Shown: in pieces, positions 10,558-22,705 of the stretch
Numbering within the stretch: the first letter of the stretch is position 1
Layout: each line of letters begins with the position of its first letter
From: Pinus tabuliformis
Taxonomy: Eukaryota; Streptophyta; Pinopsida; Pinales; Pinaceae
Assembly (NCBI GenBank): GCA_031772625.1
Contig: CM062815.1
Coordinates: forward strand, 117,746,989 to 117,810,988
Direction of reading: 5' to 3'
Length of the DNA stretch: 64,000 bases
Notes under the pieces: model-generated
What the model saw: the letters and a program-made list of their open reading frames with translations, nothing else
What the model was told of the DNA's origin: nothing
Database searches by the model: none
Position numbers and translations under genes: made by a program

Positions 10558-11151
10558 TGATCTAAACTTAAACAGGAACACAACAAATTATAGATATATA
10601 ACCATAAATACATAGATGCAATAGAAATAACACTTCATTCCATTAATATCAAATATGCTTACAAATATAATGGAAATAAACTAGCTCGGGCGATGATATC
10701 TTATCTATGAGAAGAGATGTGATGGCTACATACATTTGAATTGTGCTACAATGAGGCTCAAGGGCCTATTTATTATTGAACAATGAGGGAAACCCTGAAC
10801 AACTAAAACCCTAACCCCGGGAGATGTAATGCCAAGAGTTTGTGGGATACGTTGGGGTTGGTTAGGCAACCAACTTCCCAGGGTCGTAACTTGGTCAAAT
10901 TATCTCTGTTTGGCGCGTACGATACCTTGTTGGAAAGGTCTCTCCAAGTAATGCAAGATATGCGATAGACCCCTACCTACAGTTATGAGCCTGCAACAAA
11001 CCTCAAAAAAACGTCATTTAGGAGGTCAAAACTGCTCCAGAAATTCAGGACCTGAAAAACTGCTAAAAATAGTAAATGTTGAAATAAACAAGGAAACATA
11101 TGAAACCAATTGGAGGTCTAGGCAGGTGGCCACCAATATCCACCTGGATCA
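10558..11151 (-). repeat. G5 3' LTR
   Basis: 594 bp, TGATCTAAAC to CCACCTGGATCA, matching 12813-13432 with many substitutions and small indels. Confidence 0.88.
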
Positions 11152-11344
11152 TTCCTCCCCCTTTAGGAAGCAATGGTCCCCATTGCGTGTACAGCCTCCA
11201 TGAGGTGAGGAAATTCCCATTGAACATGGTCCTTGGGGAACCACTTGCCCTGGTGAAGGAGTTGGCATGCTTTGACAACTTGATATAGTTGGATCCTCTA
11301 TTGGCGAGTGTTCTTGATCTGTGTTTCCATGAGTTGATCAATTG

Positions 11345-12200
11345 TGGCCTATTCCATGCAGTCTGGGTCGAGCTCTATTGGTGTGAGTTGTTCTGCAATG
11401 TCGGATGTGTCCAATAATAGTGGAAAGTATGGCCGAAGGCGATCCACATTGAGCACTAGGTGCAGACCAAGGAACGATGGGATGTTGAGCTCGAAGGCAT
11501 TGTCACCGATAACCTTGGTGATGATATAAGGCCCATATCAGAGCAGGCGAAGCTTGAGGTGGGGTCCAGCGAGGCACTCCTTCTACAAATGTAGCTAAAC
11601 TCTGTCGTCCACCTGGAACTTGTGCGGCACTTGATGTTGATCATATTGCTGCTTGTACTTAGCATTGGTTATGTCTAATATATCATGGACCTGCTGGCAT
11701 ATGTGTTGAATGCACTCAATGAAGTTGTTAGCCCTGTTAGCTTCAGACTAGACGTGAGCCGAATCTACCTGAGTGGCTGCAAATGGTATGGCCACATCAA
11801 TGGGACATAATGGTTGAAATCCCAACCCTACCTGAAAGGGGTTGTGGCCCATTGAGTTGTGGAGAGCTTTGTTGTATTTGTGTTAGACATAGGGGAGACT
11901 TTCATCCCATGTGTGTGGATGCTTCAAGTTGTACATGCCCAGAATGTGTACGATCACCCTATTGACAACCTCTGTTTGGGGATGGAAAGTTGTGGACTTA
12001 GTAAGTTTTGTATCTAGCATCGATGAGAGACTTGACCAAAATGCACTCAAGAATATGTTGTCTTGATCTGAGACAATGGATTGTGGGATCCCAAAGTGTA
12101 CCCACACTCGCTCAAAGAAGAGATTAACAGTGGCCTCTGTTGTGATACTCTTCTCACAGGTCACTGTGATGGCCATCTTAGATAATCTGTCATAGTGTGG
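11345..12200 (-). pseudogene. G5 integrase core and C-terminus
   Basis: Starts abruptly inside the catalytic core at DRLSKMAI, then VWVHFGIPQSIVSDQD and TTFHPQTE with VVNR, all standard plant gypsy integrase motifs. The C-terminal part continues through HNSMGHNPF and VDRLRPYFP-like segments to about 11345. Several stops are present. In an intact element integrase inserts the cDNA into the chromosome. Confidence 0.8.
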
Positions 12201-12771
12201 TCCACTTTATGTATTTATCTTCATATCTCCTGACATGGTAATATTGTTCCTCGATGGAACCTCGGAAATAATTCCAAGTGGGTGCAACTGAAAATAGTGA
12301 GGATTCCCTCTCATCCTTTTGTTCACAGTAGGTTTCCCACTAGTCCTTAACATGTGGGGCAACTTTGAGAAGTGAAAAAGTAATCTTTTCCCGATTGGAA
12401 AAGTCATGAACTGAAAAATATCCTTCCAACATATTCAACCATTTATCTATGGCATTTTCATCTATCTAGCCCTCAAATATGGGAATATCAAAGTTAACTT
12501 CTACCTTAAAAGGAGTGGCACCTCCAGAGTGACTGCCGGATGAAGATGCGTCGCGTGTGGGTAGTCGTCGAAGGATCTGGGAAAAGTTATCCATCATCGC
12601 ATTCCTCTGTTGCTCGAGAGCTTCCTCGAGCAATATTTTGAAAGGATCTTCTACCCCCTCATCTTTCTTTTCTTCTTCCATGGGAGTTCGTCGGGGTTTG
12701 CGAGGTTGGTCTTGCAAAGGTTCAACCAGTTCGAGCCTTAACTCCTTATATCCTGACCTCGTTGGGGACAT
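12200..12771 (-). pseudogene. G5 gag N-terminal half
   Basis: ATG at 12771-12769, in the first codons after the primer site. A charged region is followed by FKVEVNFDIPIFEG and then DKWLNMLEGYFSVHDFS, the usual start of the gypsy gag core. It ends in sequence resembling EDKYIKWTTL near 12200, where the deletion joins it to integrase. Confidence 0.8.
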
Positions 12772-12812
12772 GCAAAGAAAAACAGAGAAAGAGCAGACCG
12801 CTCTGATACCAC

Positions 12813-13432
12813 TAATCTGAACTTAAACATGAATGCAACAAATTATAGATATAACCATAAATACAGAGATGCAACAGAAATAACACTTCATTTCATTAAT
12901 ATCAAAATACTGAAATATGCTTACAAACAGAATGGAAATAAACTAGCTCAGGCGATGGTAGCTTATCTCTGAGAAGAGATGTAGCAGCTACATGCCTCTG
13001 AACTGTGTTACAATGAGGCTCAAGGGCCTATTTATTATTAAACCATAAGAGAAAACCCTAAAAAACCAAAACCCTAACGCCAAGAGATGTAACGCCAAGA
13101 GTTTGTGGGCCCCGTTGGGGTTAGTTGGGCAACCAACTTCTCGGGGCCGTAACTTGGTCATATTATCTCTGTTTGGCATGTACGATACCTTGTTGGAAAG
13201 GTCTCTTTGAGTACTACAGGATTTGCAATAAGCCTTTGCCTATGGCCTGCATATGGCTATGGGCTTGCATCGAACCTAAAAAAATGTCATTTAGGGGGTC
13301 AAAACTACTCCGAAAGTTCAGGACTCGAAAAACTTCTAAAAATAGTAAATTCTAAATAAATAAGGAGATAGATGAAACCGACTAGAGGTCTAGGCGGAAT
13401 AGGTAGGTGGCCACCAATATCCACCTAGATCA
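12813..13432 (-). repeat. G5 5' LTR
   Basis: 620 bp; its first bases read TAATCTGAAC, where the partner has TGATCTAAAC. It lies next to the primer site TGGTATCAGAGCGGTC (minus strand). Confidence 0.88.
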
Positions 13433-13437
13433 CTTAT

Positions 13438-14167
13438 ACCTGTCTTTTGGGTTGTGACTTTGATGAGGAGAATTGGACTTTGCATGTCCTTTGGAATATT
13501 CATCTCTCTTTGGAGACAATTTATCACTATAACTACCATCATGGTGTGACATATCATCACTTGATGATTTCTTTACCTCAGCAATTTTGGAGCACCCTCC
13601 AATTTCTTCAAGGCCATAACCCAATCCTTCATACTGTGGTCGTTCCTTAACTTCAATAGGATTAATGATGCCTTATCCATGGACTTCAAGGCCTCTTCCA
13701 TCATAACCCATCTTATTTAAAAGATTTGTACCAATCCCCTTGGTATGCTTTTCAAAAGCTACAAAAGATGTGCTATCAACATTCGTTGAAGGAGTAGAAC
13801 TAGAAAGACTAATTACCTCCTTTTTCCAACCACCCATCTTTAACCAACCACTTTTACCAACTTGCACATAGGGATAATATTTCAGATGATGACAAAAATT
13901 GCAAGCATCATTCTCAACATAGGATCCATATCCTATATACAGACCATGCCCACAGATTGGTTTCATCTTGGAAGGATTCTTTACTTCTTTTGGGATGTAA
14001 CACTCACTAGTATGTTCCTCCACTATATGTTGTAGTTGTAGGTACATTTACCTTTTCTCCTCCTCTACAACTTCAAGCATTCTCCTAAGCTTGACATTCT
14101 CCATTCGAAGAGATAGATTAATCTCCTCCAACTCTTGGAGTCTTTCACACTTCAGTTTCTTGCCCAT
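13438..14167 (-). pseudogene. G3 protein, N-terminal part: coiled coil and G-patch domain
   Basis: ATG at 14167-14165 (MGKKLKCERLQELEE) opens a leucine-rich heptad region, followed by a Cys/His-containing segment (CGHGLYIGYGSYVENDAC) and a G-patch. The G-patch is recognised by GIGTNLLNKMGYDGRGL, then GIINPIEV and YEGLGYG. One TAA sits inside the G-patch region; the rest stays in frame to the G5 insertion at 13437. G-patch modules bind RNA or RNA helicases and also occur next to some retroviral proteases. Here the protein follows a primer site, so I infer a gag-like protein of a non-autonomous retroelement; capture of a cellular gene is the alternative. Confidence 0.6.
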
Positions 14168-14189
14168 ACTTGCAATTTGGTCAAAACCT

Positions 14190-14201
14190 GCTCTAATACC
14201 A
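14190..14201 (-). other. G3 primer-binding site
   Basis: Minus strand TGGTATTAGAGC, initiator-Met type with one mismatch, two bases from the LTR end. Confidence 0.65.
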
Positions 14202-14203
14202 CG

Positions 14204-15201
14204 TGATCTTAAAATGGAAGAAAAAATTTGACCATCCTTAACACTTTCCAAGTATAACAAAATGGGTCTTTAAAGGTAAAATTAATTTTGCAACCTTTTT
14301 AAAGATAATGAATTAAGTTTTCACATGAACTTAAAAGTGAAACAATTCATATGCAACTCAATATGATATACATAAAGACAAGAAACCAACAAGTGATTGA
14401 TAACGGAGTTCACCCCTCTTGGGCTATGTCTCCGGGCCTTGCTCTAATGGCTAGGCTTGTTATATTGATTTCAACAACAAATGAGCACATTACAAATTGT
14501 TGACTCTAGAGTGGCTTGTTTCTCCTACAAAGAAACATTCTCGTACAAAGAATTCTCACTAAAAAATATGACTCCCTACAGCAATTCCTGATTGTCAACA
14601 CAAAAAAGGACTCTCTCACAATAGGTCCTTATACTCCACCTGAAATCAAGAAACATAAGCATACAACTACTTCACAATGAATTCTTGAAAAGGTTTTATC
14701 TCATAAGCACATTGAGAAAAGGTTGAAAATAACTACTCTACTGAAGTAACAACTGTTGGATATGAATCTTGAAGGTTGGAAAACCTCTAACTAGGCTCTT
14801 TCCATGCTCAAATATGCCTCCATATTGCTTCAAAACTCTCTTTGTCTCTAGCACTAAAGGAATTGACTCAGTAAAAAGTCCATCATACAATGCTCAAATC
14901 AGAAATCTGAGGCTGCTATTGAGTCCAAGACACTCAAAAAACCCTCTCTAGGCTCTTCTTGAGCTCAAAAAGGTTAAAAACTAAGAAAGATATGCTTCTT
15001 GGAACCAAGCTCTACTATTTTCCCTGCAAATTGGAACAACCTGCTAACTATGCAATGATTTCTCCCTTTACATAGTCTGCTGAGCAATAATTTCGCCCAA
15101 GGCCAGTGATATTCCCGTCACGAAAGGTGTAATTTGTCGCCTCTTTAAATTGCGCCATGACCCTTTAAGTGCCAAAATAGGTTCACATTGAGCGCCATGT
15201 G
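14204..15201 (-). repeat. G3 LTR, segment 1
   Basis: Begins TGATCTTAAAATGG and runs to the G4 insertion point, where ATGTG (15197-15201) was duplicated. No coding potential. Confidence 0.6.
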
Positions 15202-16625
15202 TGATCCAAGATCTTTTACTTATAGATGCATCAAAATTACATGTAACAAAGCTTATTAAAAATGGAACTTAAAAGCACATAAAACAATGCAGAAATAAAA
15301 AGATAAGCATGAAACCATGACACAAAGATTTGATTACAGAGTTCATCCAATTTGGACTATGCCTCCAGGCCCTGCTCAATAGTGGGGAGGCCTTCATTCA
15401 TTAAGTGGCATAAAAAGAGATAAAAGTACAAGCAACATTCATTTACAATCCTTATACCTCTAAGCTGAAAGATGGATGAAGAATGAAGAATGGAGAACCT
15501 AGCTTCAGAAACAGACAGTACCACTGAAATCCTGGTGAAAAATCATGTAGAATTGCCTACTCGAACACCCAATTCAGAGAAATGAAGCTTTTGCACCCTC
15601 TCGAAACCTCCCTGCTGCTCAAGGTGAGGTTCCGGCCGGTTGCCAGGTCGGGTTACTGCTGTACACAATAGTTTTTGAACTTCTATGCCAGTCTCCCCCT
15701 TTTTCTTGTGCAAACAATCCATTATATATGTTGGTGGCTAACTCCTCAACCCCGACAGTTTCAACAAATGACAAGTATAACAGGCAGGTGGTTTCCATAC
15801 CAAGAATCTCAGACCTGGAATAGTATGCGGGTAATAACCTATTTAAACATAGAAAAACCTTCATTACCTATTAACCGTACATTACCTTAACCCAACGACT
15901 TGAAATAAAGAATCAACATTTAAATCGACAGACAGACCCGTGACTTTACATTAAGCGATGAGCGAAAGGTGATAAAATAATGAGTGATATGCAATAACAG
16001 CCATACCTAAAGGAAATTATCAACTACAATACATAATATATATCGGATTTGATAGATTCATCACAAATCACAATTAGCGGAGCCAGGGGTGTCTTACGGT
16101 TTATGAACGTGGCATGCACGATATGTGATTGCGGTATTGCAATTGCAACCCTGACTATCGGGGGCCGATTATGTAATGCCTTGCCTTTGCGATGTGCGGT
16201 TGCGATCATCGCATCGCACTCCAGATTTTCTTTGGGGCCGATTCTTTACCATCGACCTGCCTCCAATCTACGATTGTGATATCACAAATCGCAACCTAGT
16301 AGTGCTGGGGCCGATTTCCTTAACCGCAGACCTCTTCGTTCTGCGATCTGTGAAATTCGGGGCCACTGGTGGTCTGCCACTTGGCGCTTCCCCATTCCCT
16401 GAGAGTTCTGCCATGTCATCTTCTCCTACCTCTTGTCCATGTCAAACCTGAATTTTGACTCGCTCTAACTTCTTCATATGAGCTTGGATTTGAGTGTCGT
16501 TCACATCATTAGAATCAGGATGACGAGCACTTCGATCCATTGCTAAGTATATCCAGCTTCTACCACTTTGAGTTTTGAGCCTTTTTACCATGCCACTGGT
16601 ACATTTTAAAGATCCACCTAGATCA
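15202..16625 (-). repeat. G4 3' LTR
   Basis: 1,424 bp, TGATCCAAGATC to CCACCTAGATCA. It contains a perfect palindrome TTGTGATATCACAA near 16273-16286 and several GCGATTGCGAT-like stretches, altered in the partner LTR. Confidence 0.88.
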
Positions 16626-16779
16626 ATCCTCCTCACTAAGAGATTTTGGACCGCCAAAAGCCTTTTCAGTCAATTGGCAAGTGAGGAAATTTCTCCCTTA
16701 CTTTTTCTTTCTCCATCCATCGAGCTTTAATCGGATGCATTCCTTTGAAGCCAACACTAATGTACTCCACATCTCCCCA

Positions 16780-17925
16780 TCATGAAGTTCTGGATTTCCT
16801 GTCAAGTATGATATCTTTGGGCAACTTGTCTATATACTTTGGTGCAAAATCTTCCACTGTAGGAATCTGTGCAACCTCTTCGGTATCCATAATCAATGGA
16901 GGTTCATAAAGCTTCAGGTTTTCAATATTCACTACTGAGCACATTTGCATATAAGCGAGCAAGTCAAGACGAAAATCATTGTCTCCAATATTTTCCAATA
17001 TGGTGAAGGGACCATATCTAATGGGTCTCAATTTCTTCCTTTCTCCCTTCATTCTATCCTTGCTAATGTGGAGCCATACCTTGTCCCCATGTTTAAATTG
17101 ACGGTCAAATCGATGCTTATCATGTCGAGCTTTACACCAAGCCTAACTCTTCTCCAAATGCTCCTGTACTGCCTGATGAATCACCTGTATCCGCCGAATA
17201 AACTTTCATGCTTTTTCCCTATCATCTCATCCATTGCCATCCTCATCTTTCCCAAAGACCATGTCTAAGGGATCCCTTGGTAGATAACTAAAACATATCT
17301 TGAACGGTGAGCTCTGTGTGGATGAATGTGCTACTTGATTGTATGCATGTTGCACATAAGGAAGCTATTCATCCTACAACTTGGGATGTTTTCCAAAATA
17401 GCCTCATAACAAGTGTACCACAGTGCGGTTGATGACCTTTGTCTACCCATCAGTCTATGGATGAAATGGCGTACTTATTTTCAGCTTAGTGTCCATCATT
17501 CTCCACAAGATGGTCCAAAACTCTCCAAGAAAGCGAGAGTCTCAGTCTAACACAATAGATGTGCAAAACCCAAAATGGACCCAGACATGCTGAAAGAAAA
17601 TATAAGCAGTTTGCTCAGCAGTGACTTGCTTTTTACAAGGCGTTAAAATACACATTTTACTAAAACAATCCAGGAGGACATACAAATAGTCGTGACCTTT
17701 CCTAGACATAGGAAAACCACGTACAAAATCCATGGACACACTTTCCCATGGTTGAATCGGAATAGGGAGTGGTGTGTAGAGCCTAAGTTTTCTATTAGAG
17801 GGCTTTGAAACATAACACAACACATAACCCTTTACAAAACGAGTCACAATGTTTTTCATATGAGGCCAAAAAAAAAACCTTTGTAAATGACATAAAGTTT
17901 TTTCAACCCCAAAATGACCAGACAC
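16780..17925 (-). pseudogene. G4 integrase
   Basis: From 17925: GHFGVEKTL...FFFWPHM is the H2C2 zinc finger, in which the expected CVLC reads YVLC. It is followed by the core with MDFVRGFPMSRKGHDYLYV, VWVHFGF and SIVLD, after which the frame breaks. The C-terminal domain at 16780-17052 has RPIRYGPFTILENIGDNDF, the GPF/GPY motif of gypsy integrases. Loss of a zinc-binding cysteine and several stops show it is inactive. Confidence 0.85.
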
Positions 17926-18108
17926 AAGAGAGGTATGAGCTTCTCGGATTACATGTACCCTTTAATCAATGGGTATACACAGTTTGCCAAGGTGATACAA
18001 TAGTTTTCCCTACAAATCATAATTGTTCACCTGCGATCCACGAGTCAGTTTTGCATAAATCTCTTTAAAATCATTATCATTAGCATATTGTTTAGCATAA
18101 CTTTATAA

Positions 18109-19319
18109 CTATAAAGAAGCATTTTGTAAAACTACAGATGCAAAAATAGGAGGGCGAGAAATCATATCTTCTACTTTGTTGTTGGCGCCCTTCTTGTATT
18201 TTATTACCAGATGAAACTGATGGAGGAATCCCATCCATCTGAAATGATGGCCTTGTTGAAGCTTGATATGTGTCGAAGTTACTACAAGGGCTGATGATCT
18301 GTATGGATGATGGTCTCCTTGTCGATCAGATAGTGTTTCCACTTCTTTACACTCTAAACCAAGGCATACAACTCCCTGTCGTATGTGGAATAATTCACAA
18401 CAACCTGGGACAAAGTCTCTGAATGGTAACATACAGGCTTCCTTTGTTGCATCAATAGAATGCCCATGGCATATCCACTGACATCTATCTCAATCCCAAA
18501 AGGTTGTTGAAGGTATGGTAAGGTTATCACTGGTGTTGTGTTGATGTTCTCTTTCAGCGTGTTGAAGGATTTCTACTACTTTCCTTCCCACTGAAAGGCA
18601 TACTTCACTCTTGTCAATGCATGTAAGGGGTTTGCAATAACAGAGAAGCTTGGAATGAAACTTCTCCAATACTGTACCACACCCAAAAAGCTTTGGACCT
18701 CTGTAACATTTCTGGGCTCAGACCACTTCATAAGCACATCTAATTTAGAGGGATCTATTTTCAATTGCCCATTATCAACTATGTGACCTAAATAAACCAG
18801 AGAGGTCTTCCCAAACTCACACTTTGACAGTTTTACATACAAGTTTTCATTTTTTAGAACATCAAGCACTTTCTTCACATGACATACATGTTCATCCCAT
18901 GTCGTACTATAAACAAGAATATCATCTAGGTATATAAGCACAAAATTATCAAGAAAAGGCCTAAACAGTTCATTCATTACCCTCATAAACATGGTCGAAG
19001 CATTGCACAGTCCGAATGGCATCACCATCCATTCGAACAACCCCTACTTTGTTTTGAATGCAGTCTTCCAAATGTCTTGTTCTGCAACTCTAACCTGGTG
19101 ATATCCACTACAAAAATCCAATTTTGTAAAATAGGAAACATTTTTCAACTGATTTAATAATTCATCAATGTGAGGGAGAGGGTATTGATTCTTCACTGCA
19201 ATTTTGTTTAGCGCCCTGTAGTCTATGCACATTCTCCATGTGCCATCTTTCTTTGGCACCAACACGATTGATGAGTCACAAAGAGAAGAAATTGGTCTAA
19301 TGACCCCTTGATTTAGCAA
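18109..19319 (-). pseudogene. G4 reverse transcriptase and RNase H
   Basis: Minus-strand reading: VLVPKKDGTWRMCIDYRALN, then YPLPHIDELL and FTKLDFCSGYHQVRV, a stop at 19041-19043, then FEWMVMPFGLCNAS and the catalytic IYLDDIL (YLDD at 18921-18932, intact). YLGHIV and LGVVQYWRSFIPSFS follow. RNase H is degraded; its end is visible as FHLVIKYKKGANNKVEDMISR near 18170-18235. Confidence 0.9.
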
Positions 19320-19604
19320 TTCCTACACCCGTTTCTTGATCTCCTCCATCTCGATAGAAGCCATCTTGTACATGCCAATATTCAGTAAAGGAGAATCCTA
19401 TTGTAAATGGATATCATGTTGGATTTCCCCTTTTGGGGGAAATCCTCTCGGTTCTTGAAACAATCCATCATAGTCAGAAATAATTTCTAACAATTCTTTC
19501 TTATGACCAGGATCAGAACCTTTGAAAGTGTCAGTTGTCTCAGACTCTTTCACTCTCACCACCATGAGCATGCACCCTTTGCTAGAATTAACAAGTCGTT
19601 TAAT

Positions 19605-20174
19605 CTACCCTGCACTTACAAGGCCAGCACTGACTTTTGTATGATGAGCTCTGACTATATATTCTACCCCATCCTTTGTGAGGTGATATGTATTTTCATG
19701 TCGAAAGAAGATTGCTTTTCTATCATATAGATATGGACTTCCCAAGATGATTCCATAGATATCCAAAGGTACAACATCTAACTCTACCTCATCAACTAAT
19801 TTGGAAGCAATAAAAAATTTGGCCCTACAGTGCTTGGTTAATTGTAATTTTGCTTTATCACCTACCCAACCAAGTGGGTATGGACTCGGATGAGGCTTAG
19901 TTTCGAGGCCTGACTTTTTAACTAAGGACTCTGAGATTAAGTTTTCTTGGGAAACTGAATCAAACAGAGTTTCCACCTTTGTGTGCTTTATAATAACCCT
20001 AATGTGGAATAATTCAATTCTCTTTCGTTCATTACTTACAGGCTCATTCAAATAAATAATACTTGCAATCGAATCAAAATTATTATTAACAGAAAGAGTA
20101 CCTCTTGCTCCCACACCTGTGATCAATGTCTCGTCACTGGAGTCTGATCCAAGGTCCTGCTGTGTTGTTGCCAC
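19605..20174 (-). pseudogene. G4 aspartic protease
   Basis: A 189-residue frame with VETLFDSVSQENLISESLV in place of the usual D-S-G-A-S motif (Gly and Ala replaced by Val and Ser), then IILGSPYLYDRKAIFF, the C-terminal retropepsin motif. The changed active site suggests loss of activity. Confidence 0.8.
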
Positions 20175-20214
20175 TGTCTTCTGCTCCCTTTTCCGCTAAA
20201 TCTCTTTGGTCTTA

Positions 20215-21164
20215 GCTACAGATGTAACTTCCAACAGTGGTCCTCGTCATGACCTTCTCTCTTGCAATGCGTGCAAGATGGCGTTGCTTCGTCCTCTTTC
20301 TTTGCTACAGTGGTATTCTTATCCTTCCCTTGCCTTTCTTATGGAATTTGCCATGCTAAGGTTTGAACGATGTTTTCTTGGCTTGATCATCTCTGTCAAT
20401 CTTGTCTCATATTTCAAGATGAATGGACTTTACGCTGGCCGCATCAATCGTAGTAGGCTCGAACAATAACAATGAGTGTCTTATGTAACTATATAACGCA
20501 CCAACATACTTGGTTATAGTCTCAGGCGAATCTAATGAGATGCCCAAATTCAATGCTTGTTTCCAAAATTCTTCAGTGAAGCCTTTCACATTTTGGCCTT
20601 TACCTTGCCTTAGATATTTCCATTCCATTAGTTCCTTTTGTTTATAACCCAAAGGGTAAAATTGGTATTTCAATGCAAAAATAAAATTGGACCAAGAGGA
20701 AAGAAGGTTACCTGACTTTTGTTGCCCTTCTGCAACTTTCTCTCCCACCAAATGAGAGCAGTGCCCCTCAACCGAAGAGATGCTAAATGGACCTTTGCCT
20801 CATCTTCTTCGATCGGTTGAATCCGACAATAAACTTCTATCTGTCTTATCCAATTGTTAAGTTTTTCTGCACTACACTCTCCATTATACATGGGCAAGTT
20901 AAACTTTACATCTAGCTTGAAGAATGGTTTCTTAGATGTATGTTTGGAATCTCGATTAGAGTGATGAGAGCTATCACTTGAAGAATGAGAGGGAGGAAGA
21001 TCTTCTCCACCACCTTCATGATTTACCAATCTATTATCATTGACATATTTCTTCTTGTGCCTAATTTCCTTCTCATACTCTGAAAATAGCTTGTCCACTT
21101 TCTCTGCCATATTGTAGAATACCTTGCGGTAAATTCCATTCCTCTTCCCAATGAGCTTCTTCAT
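20215..21164 (-). pseudogene. G4 gag with zinc knuckle
   Basis: MKKLIGKRNGIYRK at 21164 begins gag. The core FKLDVKFNLPMYNGE...LNNWIRQIEVYCR...LRGTALIWWE is typical of plant gypsy gag. A frameshift in 20670-20751 leads into FALKYQFYPLGY...WKYLRQGKGQNVKGFTEEF. The knuckle CTHCKREGHDEDHCWKLH sits at about 20215-20285. Confidence 0.88.
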
Positions 21165-21284
21165 CGGCCATGTTTCTTCTTCCTTGTGTAAGTACTACTT
21201 TAGGATCAAAGGACTTGATCTTTCCTACTCCTTTTCATAGCTTCTTCTGGGTTAGCATATACTTATGTAGTTCACATCGACAGA

Positions 21285-21301
21285 GACCTACTCTGATACC
21301 A
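21285..21301 (-). other. G4 primer-binding site
   Basis: Minus strand TGGTATCAGAGTAGGTC, initiator-Met tRNA type, four bases from the LTR. Confidence 0.8.
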
Positions 21302-21305
21302 AACT

Positions 21306-22700
21306 TGATCCAAGATCTTTTACTTATAAATGCATCAGAATTACATGTTATTAATCATGGAAATTAAAACCACATAAAACAATGTGGAAATAACAAGATA
21401 AGAATGAAACCATGACACAAATATTTGATTATGGATTTCATCCAATTTGGACTATGAATCCGTGCCCTTCTCAATAGTGGGGAGGCCTTCATTCATTAAG
21501 TGGCATAAAATGAGACAAAAGTACAAGCAACATTCATTTACAATCCTTATACCTCCAAGCTAGAAGATGGACGAAGAATGGAGAATGGAGAACCCAACTT
21601 CAGAAATAGACAGTACCACTGAAATCTTGGCGAAAAGTCATGCATAATCGCCTACCCGAACACCCAATTTAGCGAAATGAAGCTTCTGCACCCTCTCAGA
21701 ACCTCCCTATTGCTCAAGGTGAGGTTCTGACCTGCTGCCAGGTTGGGTGATTGTTGTACACAATAGTTTATGAACTTATATGTCAGTCTCACCCTTTTTC
21801 TTGTGCAGCCAATCCATTATATATGCTGGTGGCTAACTCCTCAACCCCGACAATTTCAACAAATGACAAGTATAGCAAGCAAGCGGTTTACATACCAAGA
21901 ATCTTGGACCTAGAATAGTATGTGGGTGATAACTTGTTTAAACATATAAAAACCTTCATAACCTCTTAACCGCACATTACCTTAACCTGATGGCTTTAAC
22001 ACTGAGAATCAACATTTAAATTGGTAGACAAACCTATGCCTTTACATTAATTGATGAGCAAAAGGCGATAAAACTATGAGCGATCTGCGATAGCAGGTGG
22101 ACTCGACGGTAATTATCAATAGCAATACATAATATATATTAGATCAAATATATTCATCACAAATCGCAATCAGCAGAGCTAGGGGTGTCTTACAGTTTAT
22201 GAACGTGACATGTGCGATATGCGATTGCGATACCGGGGGCCGATTTTGTAATGCCTTCCCTTTGCGATGTGCGATTGCGATCATTGCATCACACTTCGAC
22301 TTTGCTCTGGGGTCGATTCTTTATTGCTAACCCACCCCCAATCTGCGATTGTGATATCGTAAATTGCAACTCGATAGTGTTGGGGCTGATTTCCTTAACC
22401 GTAGAGGTCTTCCTTCTGCAATTTGCGAAATGAGAGGCCACTAGCAGCCTGCCACTTGACACTTCCCCATTTGCTGAGAGTTTTTCCATGTCATCTTCTC
22501 CTGCCACGTGTCTAGCTCAAACCTGAACTTTGACTCGCTCAAACTTCTTCACATGAGCTCAGATTCGAGTGTCATTCTCATCGTTAGAATCAAGATGATG
22601 AGCACTTCAATCTGATGCTAAGTTTATCTATATTCTGCCACTTTGAGTTTTGAGTCTTTTTACCATGCCATTAGTACTTTGTGAAGATTGACTTTTATCA
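21306..22700 (-). repeat. G4 5' LTR
   Basis: 1,395 bp, clearly alignable with 15202-16625 but with many differences, so this insertion is old compared with A2. It ends CTTTTATCA, followed by ATGTG. Confidence 0.88.
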
Positions 22701-22705
22701 ATGTG

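Larger units (their letters stand above)
10558..13432 (-). mobile_element. Internally deleted gypsy element G5
   Basis: Complete ends with exact 5-bp duplications CTTAT (10553-10557 and 13433-13437), LTRs 10558-11151 and 12813-13432 (TG(A)ATC...GATCA), a primer site at 12795-12811 and a polypurine tract at 11152-11165. The interior is only 1.66 kb. gag runs straight into the middle of integrase near 12200, so the zinc finger, protease, reverse transcriptase, RNase H and N-terminal integrase are missing. Confidence 0.9.
15202..22700 (-). mobile_element. Full-length decayed Ty3-gypsy retrotransposon G4
   Basis: 7.5 kb with LTRs 15202-16625 and 21306-22700, exact duplications ATGTG (15197-15201 and 22701-22705), primer site 21285-21301 and a polypurine tract around 16626-16640. 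Domain order on the minus strand: gag, zinc knuckle, protease, reverse transcriptase, RNase H, integrase with H2C2 finger, and GPF-type C-terminus. This is the only LTR element in the window with the whole gypsy enzyme set. Frames are broken by stops and indels. Confidence 0.93.

Noticed and set aside
15619..16451. Several 60-90 codon frames in the G4 LTR
   Set aside because: Not conserved in the partner LTR (21306-22700), which has indels in the same places.
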